From CAWUEX02 sp038148375 (lineage in GTDB: Bacteria; Pseudomonadota; Alphaproteobacteria; Rhodospirillales; Rhodospirillaceae): a stretch of DNA of 64,000 nucleotides. Positions within the stretch are counted from its first letter, which is position 1; every line of letters starts with the position of its first letter. The DNA is taken from NCBI GenBank assembly GCA_038148375.1, contig JAYQVH010000009.1, positions 1-64,000 on the forward strand, in the 5' to 3' direction. Both the position numbers and the translations under genes were made by a program. The notes beneath the pieces are model-generated. The model had not been told where the DNA came from and did not search any database. It was given only the letters and a program-made list of their open reading frames with translations. Shown piece after piece: positions 16,311-24,140 of the stretch.

Positions 16311-18137
16311 ATGACACGCTGGATTTTGGCCGGATTGGCGGTTGTTTTGGTTGCTGTCGGGATCGGACCGATGCCCTCTGCAGCGGAGCGGAAAGTAGGG
16401 GTGTTGTATGTCGTCCATGGCGGCAGCGGCGACACCAGCATCGAGAGCCTGTGGGACGGCGCGATGCAGATTTTTTCCTACGATCCCCACTCGGCGATTT
16501 ACCAGCGCGTGATCTGGAACGAAGACGCTTGGCCCACGGTCGCGTCGTTCGGCGACGGTGCCAGCTACAGCAACGTCGCCTCGCAGCTCGATAAGTATGA
16601 ATTCCAGGATGCTCGGATCGGCTTTGACCCCAACGCGGACCGGACGGATTTTCAGCGCGAAGCCATGACCACGGCGCTGAAGGCGCGTGAAAAAGATCTC
16701 GGCGTTCAATTCATCGTTGATCAGGCCCAGTGGATCGGTCCGCGGGAACAAACCAGATTTCTACCCGAACCGCGCCGCTTGTATGAGCCGCAGGTCGAGG
16801 GTGGCGCGAGGCTGGAATACTGTGGCAGCGCGGCCGACCGGGGTCCCTGGGAAAATTGTGACTCTCAGCGTTACAACATCGACGGTCCGGCCGAACGTTT
16901 GCTTGCACAAGGCGTGGACGAGATCGTCATGATCGACATGACAACCGCCGGTGTGCGTTTCTGGAAAACATACGACGTCGTGCGCAGCACGCGTGACGTT
17001 GTCGATCGATTCAACGCCGCCAATGGCACCGACATTCCCGTCACCTGGGTCAATGATCCTACCGACTTATTGAGAGAGTCCTTCCCCATTGAGCCGGAGA
17101 ATTGGACGCGCAGTCTCGGCCCGCCGATCAAAGACAGTGTCATCCCGCTTGAGGGCCGCCCCAATCCGGTCAGCGAAGATCCCGCGTTCGCGGCCCTGTA
17201 CATGGACGGCATCGAGAAGCGCATGAACCCGAACGTCGCCGACAAAGATACGGCGGTGATGTTTATCAACCACTCGATCCGCGATTGGAATGAAGTCTAT
17301 GACCCAAAGGTCAACGACACCGTCGTACTCAACGACATTTTGAAGGCGGAAATTCTGAAGCAGCATCCGGATATCGATCCCGGCAACATCATCGGCACAT
17401 GGATGGGGTTGCGCGTCGAGACTCCCAACATCAAGCTCGGCGGGCGGGTGCAGTCAAACTTGGAGCGCTCGCGCGAAATGCGCGCGGAAAATCTGGGTCA
17501 CCGCTGGCTGTATCAGACCGACAAAGTACCGCCCGGCGGCGACCAGACGTATTTCTATTGGGATGGTTTGGAGTATCTCAAGGACCGGGGCGTCAAACAC
17601 ATCGTCGTCGTGTTCACTCAGGTGGTTATCGATTCCGTTCTGACGCTGGTCGAAGTGCCCAATCAGATCGGCAAGGAAATCGGCACCAAGACCTGGCTCT
17701 ATGCCGACGGCGGGGATTGGGAGCGTTATCCCAATCACGGGCATCCTTTCGCCGACTATTGGGGCCGGCAAGCCGAGACCATGTGCCGCCCCGTTGGTGC
17801 CCCAGACGACGCGCCGCGCACGGAGCCCTGCTGTTTCGTCATGGGCGGTTGCGGCACAAATCAGCCCTATCCACCGCTGCGCCAGACTCCGATCGACCAA
17901 GCCATGGGGGATACCGATCCCCATTTGGTCCACGATCTTTCGGCATATGGCCACCTCGGCTACGACCAGTCCAAGGGCCCACCGAGCGAGACCGGGCCGG
18001 TGCAAAACCAGTACGCCGGAACCTGGGCAATCTGGGACCCGATCAACACCCACCCGGAATTCGGAGAGTTTCTCGCCGGACATGTCGTCCGCCACATGGA
18101 GGCGCGCGAAGGAAAAGTTCAAAAAGCCGAGCGCTAA
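16311..18137 (+). CDS. Exported two-lobed protein resembling class II chelatases
   Basis: About 608 residues, opening with a signal peptide (to about 25, PSAA|ERK). The ATG at 16311 has AAGGGAG nine bases upstream. I do not recognise a named family. Two halves share a pattern. Lobe 1 has KVGVLYVVHGG (H36) and later LLAQGVDEIVMIDMTTAGVRF (197-216). Lobe 2 has AVMFINHSIRD (H321) and LKDRGVKHIVVVFTQVVID (423-441). This strand-His, then helix-G-V-x-x-I-strand layout, twice over, recalls ferrochelatase, CbiK and CbiX, whose active His follows the first strand. A periplasmic heme-binding CbiK is known in Desulfovibrio. The C-terminal third is Cys-containing (TEPCCFVMGGCGTN). Inference: periplasmic tetrapyrrole or metal handling; unproven. 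Followed 15 bases later by an exported hydrolase. Confidence 0.55.
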   Translation: MTRWILAGLAVVLVAVGIGPMPSAAERKVGVLYVVHGGSGDTSIESLWDGAMQIFSYDPHSAIYQRVIWNEDAWPTVASFGDGASYSNVASQLDKYEFQDARIGFDPNADRTDFQREAMTTALKAREKDLGVQFIVDQAQWIGPREQTRFLPEPRRLYEPQVEGGARLEYCGSAADRGPWENCDSQRYNIDGPAERLLAQGVDEIVMIDMTTAGVRFWKTYDVVRSTRDVVDRFNAANGTDIPVTWVNDPTDLLRESFPIEPENWTRSLGPPIKDSVIPLEGRPNPVSEDPAFAALYMDGIEKRMNPNVADKDTAVMFINHSIRDWNEVYDPKVNDTVVLNDILKAEILKQHPDIDPGNIIGTWMGLRVETPNIKLGGRVQSNLERSREMRAENLGHRWLYQTDKVPPGGDQTYFYWDGLEYLKDRGVKHIVVVFTQVVIDSVLTLVEVPNQIGKEIGTKTWLYADGGDWERYPNHGHPFADYWGRQAETMCRPVGAPDDAPRTEPCCFVMGGCGTNQPYPPLRQTPIDQAMGDTDPHLVHDLSAYGHLGYDQSKGPPSETGPVQNQYAGTWAIWDPINTHPEFGEFLAGHVVRHMEAREGKVQKAER

Positions 18138-18152
18138 GCGGAAAGTCGGGGG

Positions 18153-19121
18153 ATGAAACAGATCATATCCCTTCTTCTCTCTGTCCTGGTCTCAGCGGCT
18201 TCGGCCGCCGGGGCCTACAAACCCGAGGCCGGCCCGTACACCGTCGCCATCGAAAACCATGTTGCCATAGAACTGGACCGGCGCGACCTGCTCGTCCGCG
18301 TGGCCTACCCGGCGAGTGGCGGACCGTTTCCCCTTGTCGTGCTCTCCCATGGTGGCGGTTGTGTTGGCGGCAGCTATCACATGGTCGGCGATCATTGGGT
18401 GTCGCACGGTTACGTCGTCCTTCAGCCGACCCATCCGGATTCGGCATCCCTGGGGTTCGATATGGCCACCGTCGAGCCGCGCCAGATGGAGGGCATCATC
18501 CGTCAGCGTGTCGAAGACATGTCCGCAATACTGGATCACCTCGGCGATCTCGAACGAAAGGCGCCCGGGGTGAAGGGTAAGATTGACCGCGAGCATGTGA
18601 TTGCCGCGGGTCATTCCATGGGTGGCGCGACGGCGTTGCTGGCCACCGGGCTCAAGCTGGAAAACCCGTTCAGCAAACAGCGCATCGAGTCGGGCGAAAA
18701 CCGATACGGCGGTTTGCTGCTGCTCAGCGAACCGGGCGGCAATCCAACTTTGCCGGATGAGCCGTGGCGCTACATCGACATGCCGACGTTTATTTATACC
18801 GGCACCGACGACTATGGATCCGAATCGCGCGGCGAGAACAGCCGTATTCCGTTCCAGTACAACGTCGTCAATGACGTGCCGGGGGATGCGCCGGGTAAAC
18901 ATTACTTATGGATTGACGGCATCAATCATTACCTAGGCGGCGGCTGGTGTAGAGCAGAAGTCGCGCCCGGATTTGATGCCGAAGCTGTTGGCATTCTCAA
19001 CGGCGTGAGCACCGCATTTCTCGATGCCTATGCCAAAGGCGACACGGATGCTCTGGCGTTCTTAAACAGGGGCGCGCTGCCGGACGCCGCGGGCGCGCGT
19101 CCAACGCTATCCCTGAAATAA
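18153..19121 (+). CDS. Exported alpha/beta hydrolase (PAF-acetylhydrolase/chlorophyllase-like)
   Basis: A 322-residue protein with a signal peptide (about 1-20, SAASAAGA). The fold runs through FPLVVLSHGGG (oxyanion region), the nucleophile elbow AAGHSMGGATAL (GxSxG intact), a plausible acid in YTGTDDYGSESRG and the catalytic His in WIDGINHYLGGG. This layout is typical of the dienelactone-hydrolase/PAF-acetylhydrolase/chlorophyllase group, which cleave esters. It begins 15 bases after the chelatase-like gene, so both are likely one transcript. Mature location should be the periplasm. The ester cleaved is unknown; a tetrapyrrole or lipid ester would fit the neighbours, but that is inference. 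Confidence 0.87.
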   Translation: MKQIISLLLSVLVSAASAAGAYKPEAGPYTVAIENHVAIELDRRDLLVRVAYPASGGPFPLVVLSHGGGCVGGSYHMVGDHWVSHGYVVLQPTHPDSASLGFDMATVEPRQMEGIIRQRVEDMSAILDHLGDLERKAPGVKGKIDREHVIAAGHSMGGATALLATGLKLENPFSKQRIESGENRYGGLLLLSEPGGNPTLPDEPWRYIDMPTFIYTGTDDYGSESRGENSRIPFQYNVVNDVPGDAPGKHYLWIDGINHYLGGGWCRAEVAPGFDAEAVGILNGVSTAFLDAYAKGDTDALAFLNRGALPDAAGARPTLSLK

Positions 19122-19225
19122 TTTTCTAACGCCCAGTAAACCCGCCAAAACTTTCGGCCAAGGGGCCTTCCGTCCATTCTTTCCCCGGATTAGGGTTTTA
19201 CCGGGAGTAAGAAAGGAGAGGGACC

Positions 19226-20245
19226 ATGCGCACACTCGGAGTCCTGCTGGCCGGGCTATTGCTTGCTGGCAAACCGGCATTCGCCACGAATTCTAAACCA
19301 GAGCTGCAAAAAGTTCTCGAGGATTTACTCGCCTGGATGCCGGGCGAATACTCGTCCGCACCGCAGATCTATCTGGAACGCGCACTCGGTCCGCCGCCTG
19401 ACGGCGAGCACGAATTGTTCTATCGCGTGTTTGCTGAGATCGATGCGCCGCACCTCGCCGATCACGTGATTTACACGCAAATCCGCCTCGACAACGACGA
19501 CGGTACTCTGTTCCCCGGTCAGCAGGTCGTTTTCCTGATCTCGATGAACGAGGAAATGCAGACTGTCTCCATCTCGGGCCGGCGCATCAAAGACCCAGAG
19601 AACTTCATCGATGCGCATCTACATCCGGAGATGTGGCCCAACATCCAGCCTGATCCGAACTTCGGCGGCAATTGTACTTTCAACTGGCGCCGTCATGGAA
19701 ATCAGTTGCGTGGTCTACTCGGTGAATTCGGCGAATGCACAATGGTCTCTAAGAATACCGGCGACCAGATGACGTGGGATGCGGAATGGATTCTCAATCC
19801 CGAGGAGCTGTGGATATACGACAACGGCTATCTCGCCGACGGGTCCTTGTTCGCAGGGCGCGCAGACCGCACACACCTGCGGATGTCCAAAGCGCAACGT
19901 TATGAATGTTTTGTCTCTTTTCGGTTCGAGGATGGCACGACCCAGGTCATTAACCCGTTTTACATGCACGACCGCGGGGACGTGTTCACAATTCAGACCG
20001 ACGAGCCGGAGCCGCGCACGTTGCACCTTGAGTTTCTCAAGTCGTTGTGGCCGTCAAATTCCGGGCGCAATTACGTCGATCTCATGCGGCTGACGCTGCA
20101 CGACGGCGCGCCGGGCGAATTCACCGACGACGATGTCTTGGGGTTTGCCTGGGCGGAACCAACCAGCGACCGGGTCGGGTTTACGACGGAATGGGCGAGT
20201 GCGCGCTGCAAGCGCGTCGCCGAGTGGCCGATCGCGGAGAAGTAA
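19226..20245 (+). CDS. Exported CpcT/CpeT-like protein with C-terminal extension
   Basis: A 339-residue protein with a signal peptide (about 1-21, AFA|TNS) and a good ribosome-binding site (AAAGGAGAG). Residues about 28-230 follow the order of CpcT/CpeT chromophore-lyase proteins: LLAWMPGEYSSAPQIY, then HVIYTQIRLDN, NCTFNWRRHGNQLRG, GECTMVSKNTGDQMTW, and LWIYDNGYLADGSLFAGR. In cyanobacteria these attach bilins to phycobiliproteins. Related proteins occur in bacteria without phycobilisomes, where their role is unknown. The C-terminal 110 residues (FRFEDGTTQVINPFYMH onward) are an extension I cannot assign. It lies 104 bases after the exported hydrolase and converges with tldD. Export and the neighbours suggest a periplasmic ligand-binding role. 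Confidence 0.7.
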   Translation: MRTLGVLLAGLLLAGKPAFATNSKPELQKVLEDLLAWMPGEYSSAPQIYLERALGPPPDGEHELFYRVFAEIDAPHLADHVIYTQIRLDNDDGTLFPGQQVVFLISMNEEMQTVSISGRRIKDPENFIDAHLHPEMWPNIQPDPNFGGNCTFNWRRHGNQLRGLLGEFGECTMVSKNTGDQMTWDAEWILNPEELWIYDNGYLADGSLFAGRADRTHLRMSKAQRYECFVSFRFEDGTTQVINPFYMHDRGDVFTIQTDEPEPRTLHLEFLKSLWPSNSGRNYVDLMRLTLHDGAPGEFTDDDVLGFAWAEPTSDRVGFTTEWASARCKRVAEWPIAEK

Positions 20246-20252
20246 ATCCGGC

Positions 20253-21686
20253 TTAAACGGCAGTGCCGCCGACCGTCAGCACGTCGAGCTTGAGGGTCGG
20301 CTGGCCGACGCCGACCGGCACGCCCTGGCCGTCTTTGCCGCAGGTGCCGATGCCCGGGTCGAGCATCATGTCGTTGCCGATCATCGACACCTTGGTTAGG
20401 CAGTCAGGGCCGTTGCCGATGAGGGTCGCGCCCTTGACCGGCGCACCGATCTTGCCGTTTTCGATCATGTAAGCCTCGGTGGCGGAAAACACGAATTTGC
20501 CCGATGTGATGTCGACCTGGCCGCCGCCAAAGTTGACGGCATACAGACCTTTGTCGACGGACTTGATGATTTCTTCCGGATCGTGGTTGCCGTTGGCCAT
20601 GTAGGTGTTGGTCATTCGCGGCATGGGATGGTGTGCGTGCGACTGGCGCCGCCCGTTGCCGGTCGGCTTCACGCCCATTAACCGAGCATTGAGGCGGTCT
20701 TGCAGAAAACCGACCAGGATGCCGTCTTCGATCAGGGTGGTCCGCGATGTCGGCGTGCCTTCGTCGTCGATGGTCAGAGAGCCGCGGCGGTCGCGCATCG
20801 TTCCGTCGTCGATGACGGTGACGCCCTTGGCGGCAACCTGCTTGCCGATGAGATCGTAAAACGCCGATGTCTTCTTGCGGTTGAAGTCTCCTTCCAGCCC
20901 ATGGCCGACCGCTTCGTGCAACAGCACGCCCGGCCAGCCGGGACCGAGTACGACCGGCATTTCTCCACCGGGGGCGTCGACGCTTTCAAGATTGACGAGG
21001 GCCTGGCGCAGCGCTTCATCGACCGCGCCTTTCCAGGTTGCTTCGTCGAGGAAGCGGTCGTAGGTGACGCGTCCGCCGGTGCCGTAGGATCCCATTTCCA
21101 TGCGCTCGCCGTGGCCGGCGACAATGGAGACGTTGAACCGCACCAGCGGGCGGATGTCGCCGACCGAAATGCCGTCGGCGCGGATGATCTGCACGGCCTG
21201 CCACGACGCCGTCAGCGAGGCGGACACCTGCTGCACCTTGCTGTCCAGACCGCGCGCATATTCATTCACGGCTTCGAGGGTTTTGACTTTGGTGTCGTAG
21301 GGGATCAGCGGCAGCGGATTTTCATCCGTGTACAGCGCCTGGTTGGTGCCCTGCGGCGGGTCGGCAATGGTGCCGCCGTGGCCGGTCTTGACCGCTGCGA
21401 CATTTTGCGCGGCGCGGGCGATGGCGTCCTCAGACAAAGTTGACGAATGGGCAAAGCCGGTGGTCTCGCCGACCAATGCGCGCAAGCCAAACCCCTGCGC
21501 GGTGTCGAATGCGGCCGAGCGGATACGGCCATCGTCATAACTCAGGCTTTCCGCCTGGCTGTACTCGAAAAACAGCTCGCCATCGTCGCAGCCGGCAAGG
21601 GCGTCCGTCACTTTGCCTTCGACGGCGTGCTTATTCATGCCGGTCCGGGTAAAAAACAAATCGTCGGTAACGGATAAATCACTCAT
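20253..21686 (-). CDS. tldD: TldD metalloprotease
   Basis: Zinc metalloprotease subunit that, with TldE/PmbA, degrades small peptides and matures some modified peptides in the cytoplasm. At 477 residues it is full length. The zinc motif is HEAVGH in LLHEAVGHGLEGDFNRK, and RRGSLTIDDEGTPTSRTTLIEDG is the conserved family segment after it. No tldE lies within the window. The ATG at 21686 begins 24 bases after the ctaA stop, so the two are probably one leftward transcript. The 3' end converges with the CpcT-like gene with only 7 bases between. Confidence 0.96.
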   Translation of the reverse strand: MSDLSVTDDLFFTRTGMNKHAVEGKVTDALAGCDDGELFFEYSQAESLSYDDGRIRSAAFDTAQGFGLRALVGETTGFAHSSTLSEDAIARAAQNVAAVKTGHGGTIADPPQGTNQALYTDENPLPLIPYDTKVKTLEAVNEYARGLDSKVQQVSASLTASWQAVQIIRADGISVGDIRPLVRFNVSIVAGHGERMEMGSYGTGGRVTYDRFLDEATWKGAVDEALRQALVNLESVDAPGGEMPVVLGPGWPGVLLHEAVGHGLEGDFNRKKTSAFYDLIGKQVAAKGVTVIDDGTMRDRRGSLTIDDEGTPTSRTTLIEDGILVGFLQDRLNARLMGVKPTGNGRRQSHAHHPMPRMTNTYMANGNHDPEEIIKSVDKGLYAVNFGGGQVDITSGKFVFSATEAYMIENGKIGAPVKGATLIGNGPDCLTKVSMIGNDMMLDPGIGTCGKDGQGVPVGVGQPTLKLDVLTVGGTAV

Positions 21687-21710
21687 GCGGGAATCGATTC
21701 CTTGAGAGGG

Positions 21711-22802
21711 TCAGGGCGTGTCGGGCGAGGGACGTGTCGTCACGGCCGCCGCACTCGAATGCGGGCGATGTAAATTATGAGCAATGGTCACACTCAGCGT
21801 GAACAGGATCAAGGCCCCCGCCTGATGAAGAAGTGCAAGCCATAAAGGCACGACCATCAGCAGCGTGGCAATGCCGAGACCCGCTTGGACGAACGCCATG
21901 CCGAGGAGGCCATGGGTCAGTTTGCGGGTGGATTCGTCGGCATCCGCGCGGGTTACGGTCCACCAAGTTAGGCCGATGAACAGAACCAGCGAGACCGCCA
22001 GCACCCGGTGGTTGAACTGGATCGTCATGATGTTCTCGAACCAATTCAGGTACCACGGCGTCAGTTCGTACAGGCCGTCGGGTACGACCTGTCCGTCCAT
22101 GAGCGGGAACGTATTGTAAATAAATCCGGCGTTGGTTCCGGCGACGAACGCCCCGGATACAACCACCAGCAAGACGCACAGCGCTGCTGCGAGAGAGTAC
22201 TTCGAAGCGCTGGCGAGGCGTGTGTCGGCCGTCGAGTCCGGCGCCGGTTCGGATCGCACGCCCAGCGCGACCCAAATCAGCGCGCCATAAACCACAAAGG
22301 CCAGCAGCAGATGGGCGGCGAGGCGGTATTGGCTGACGTCGGGCCGGTCGACCAGACCACTGGCCACCATGTACCAGCCGAGCACACCCTGCGATCCGCC
22401 TAATACGAGCAGGCCGCCAAGTGTCCAAGCCAGCCGGCCGCGCGCCCGTCCGGTCCACACCAGCCAGAAAAAGGGCAATGCGAACGCGGCACCGATCAGG
22501 CGGCCCCAGAGCCGGTGGGTATACTCAAGCCAGTAGATGTCTTTGAAATCGTCCACCGTCATCCACGAGTTCACTTTTTGGTACTCGGGATACTGCTGGT
22601 AGTTCTCGAATTCGGCGGCCCACTCAGCCTCGGTCATCGGCGGCAGGAGCGTCAGCGGTTTCCATTCCACCATGGATAGGCCGGACTCCGTCAGTCGGGT
22701 CGCGCCGCCCAGCACCACCATCACGAACACCATGGCCGCACAGATCAGCAGCCATATCCGGATGGTCCGGGCGTCTTCGGCGGTGGGGTAGAAGCGCGTC
22801 AT
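21711..22802 (-). CDS. ctaA: Heme A synthase (COX15/CtaA)
   Basis: Inner-membrane enzyme that oxidises heme O to heme A for cytochrome aa3 oxidase. From the ATG at 22802 it is 363 residues, the family's usual length, with eight hydrophobic segments. The conserved elements are GGATRLTESGLSMVEWKPL, the heme-ligand regions EYTHRLWGR and AAHLLLAF, and later QFNHRVLA and LLHQAGALILF. A longer frame to 22982 runs through tandem repeats and lacks family features, so it was not used. It lies upstream of tldD on the same strand. It implies an aerobic organism with an aa3-type terminal oxidase. Confidence 0.95.
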   Translation of the reverse strand: MTRFYPTAEDARTIRIWLLICAAMVFVMVVLGGATRLTESGLSMVEWKPLTLLPPMTEAEWAAEFENYQQYPEYQKVNSWMTVDDFKDIYWLEYTHRLWGRLIGAAFALPFFWLVWTGRARGRLAWTLGGLLVLGGSQGVLGWYMVASGLVDRPDVSQYRLAAHLLLAFVVYGALIWVALGVRSEPAPDSTADTRLASASKYSLAAALCVLLVVVSGAFVAGTNAGFIYNTFPLMDGQVVPDGLYELTPWYLNWFENIMTIQFNHRVLAVSLVLFIGLTWWTVTRADADESTRKLTHGLLGMAFVQAGLGIATLLMVVPLWLALLHQAGALILFTLSVTIAHNLHRPHSSAAAVTTRPSPDTP

Positions 22803-22864
22803 GCCAATCACTCGGCCTGTCTGTTGATGTGGGGCTGATTTAGGCGATTGCGGCGCCTGCAACA

Positions 22865-22932
22865 AGGCTTTGGTGGTGTCCGCAACTAGGCTTTGGTGGC
22901 GTCTGCACCAAGGATCGGGTGTGTCCTCACCA
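22865..22932. repeat. Three 23-bp tandem repeats, the third degenerate
   Basis: Units begin at 22865, 22888 and 22911, each opening AGG; the first two agree at 19 of 22 aligned bases (core AGGCTTTGGTGG), and the third is degenerate. They lie in the 230-base divergent gap between ctaA and the GT2 gene. A unit of 23 is not a multiple of three, arguing against coding. They may be regulator sites, spaced just over two helical turns. Confidence 0.6.
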
Positions 22933-23032
22933 GGGTATAGCTGGGAACATCCGCTTGAAAGCGGGGTTACGCCGGGGCGCAAGCCCGTGTATCACTGCGC
23001 TTTCCGCCTCCGAACGCGTGGCCGCAGATTTT

Positions 23033-23812
23033 ATGGCGCAGACCGAATCTCCTCATTCCCCCGTTTATTCGGTGGTTGTTCCGGTTCTCAACGAAGCGGG
23101 GAACGTGGGCCCGCTTGTCGAAGAGATCGTGGCCGCGATGTCGGCTCTGCCCGGTGCGCCGGCATATGAAATCATTTTCGTGGATGACGGTTCTGACGAT
23201 GCGACGCCACAGGAATTGAGTGCGGCGGTGAGCGCCGGACAGCCGCTCGCGATCATTCGTCACGCCGTCCCAGTGGGTCAAAGCCAAGCTCTTATATCCG
23301 GGATCGAGCGCGCCGCCGGTGACTGGATCGTCACCTTGGACGGCGACGGTCAAAATGATCCTGCCGATATCGCCAAGCTCATCGGTGCCCGCGACAAGGC
23401 CGTTGCAGCGGAGCCGGGTCTTGCAAAAGATTTTTTGTACGTGGGTCACCGGCTGCGCCGCCACGACAGTCTCGCCAAACGCTATCAATCCTGGTTGGCC
23501 AATGACATCCGCGGCTGGCTGCTCGGTGACCATACGCCGGATGGCGGCTGCGGACTGAAACTGTTTCGGCGCAGCATGTTTCTCAAGGTGCCGCGGTTTG
23601 ATGCCATGCATCGCTTTCTACCGGCTTTGTTCATTCGCGCCGGTGGACGCGCCATTTCCGTTCAGGTCAATCACCGGCCGAGGACCCGTGGTGTGTCGAA
23701 GTACGGGTTTTGGCGCCGGTTCGGCCTGGGTATCGTTGATCTCATCGGTGTGGCCTGGCTGATTGCCCGATACACACCGCCACGCACTGCAAAAGAGAAG
23801 GATCCCACATGA
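23033..23812 (+). CDS. Family 2 glycosyltransferase (polyprenyl-phosphate sugar synthase type)
   Basis: A 259-residue GT-A transferase of the dolichyl-phosphate-mannose/undecaprenyl-phosphate-sugar synthase type. Core motifs are SVVVPVLNEAGNVGPLVEEI, EIIFVDDGSDD, the donor-binding VTLDGDGQNDP, and GGCGLKLFRRSMF near the acceptor side. The conserved HRPRTRGVSKYGFWRR and a single hydrophobic tail follow. It makes a lipid-linked sugar for modifying lipid A or other surface glycans. The ATG at 23033 opens the domain; a longer frame to 22919 reads through the repeats and is unlikely. Its stop overlaps the next start by four bases (ATGA), coupling it to the LAB_N protein. Confidence 0.9.
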   Translation: MAQTESPHSPVYSVVVPVLNEAGNVGPLVEEIVAAMSALPGAPAYEIIFVDDGSDDATPQELSAAVSAGQPLAIIRHAVPVGQSQALISGIERAAGDWIVTLDGDGQNDPADIAKLIGARDKAVAAEPGLAKDFLYVGHRLRRHDSLAKRYQSWLANDIRGWLLGDHTPDGGCGLKLFRRSMFLKVPRFDAMHRFLPALFIRAGGRAISVQVNHRPRTRGVSKYGFWRRFGLGIVDLIGVAWLIARYTPPRTAKEKDPT

Positions 23813-24129
23813 GCTGGTTTGTCACCTGGTTCGCCACGATGAATATCTTCAAGGCGCTGGGCCTGACCGGCCAGGCGATTTTCGGCTCGCGTTTTCTCGT
23901 GCAGTGGATTGCCAGCGAACGGCTCGGCAAGAGCGTCATTCCGTTGGCCTTTTGGTATCTCAGCCTCACCGGCGGCATTCTGACCTTCGGCTACGCCAAT
24001 TACATACAGGAGCCGGTGTTCGTCATCGCGCAGCTGGGCGGCATCGTCATATATTCGCGCAATCTGTATTTCATATACAAAGAGCACCGCGCGACGCACG
24101 GCTTACTCGGTCCCGACCGCGACGACTGA
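23809..24129 (+). CDS. Lipid-A-disaccharide-synthase N-terminal-domain (LAB_N) membrane protein
   Basis: A 106-residue inner-membrane protein with three hydrophobic segments. GQAIFGSRFLVQWIASERLGKSVIP and FWYLSLTGGILTFGYANY are hallmarks of the LAB_N family, found as a free-standing protein or fused to lipid A enzymes. It is translationally coupled to the GT2 gene, an arrangement common in proteobacteria. The pair probably builds or moves a polyprenyl-linked sugar for lipid A or another envelope glycan; the exact role is not established. Confidence 0.93.
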   Translation: MSWFVTWFATMNIFKALGLTGQAIFGSRFLVQWIASERLGKSVIPLAFWYLSLTGGILTFGYANYIQEPVFVIAQLGGIVIYSRNLYFIYKEHRATHGLLGPDRDD

Positions 24130-24140
24130 GCGCGCGGCAG

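Noticed and set aside
17399..18580. A 393-codon rightward frame within the chelatase-like gene and the next hydrolase
   Set aside because: Overlaps two genes with signal peptides and good ribosome-binding sites; very Arg/Pro-rich product typical of an off-frame reading.
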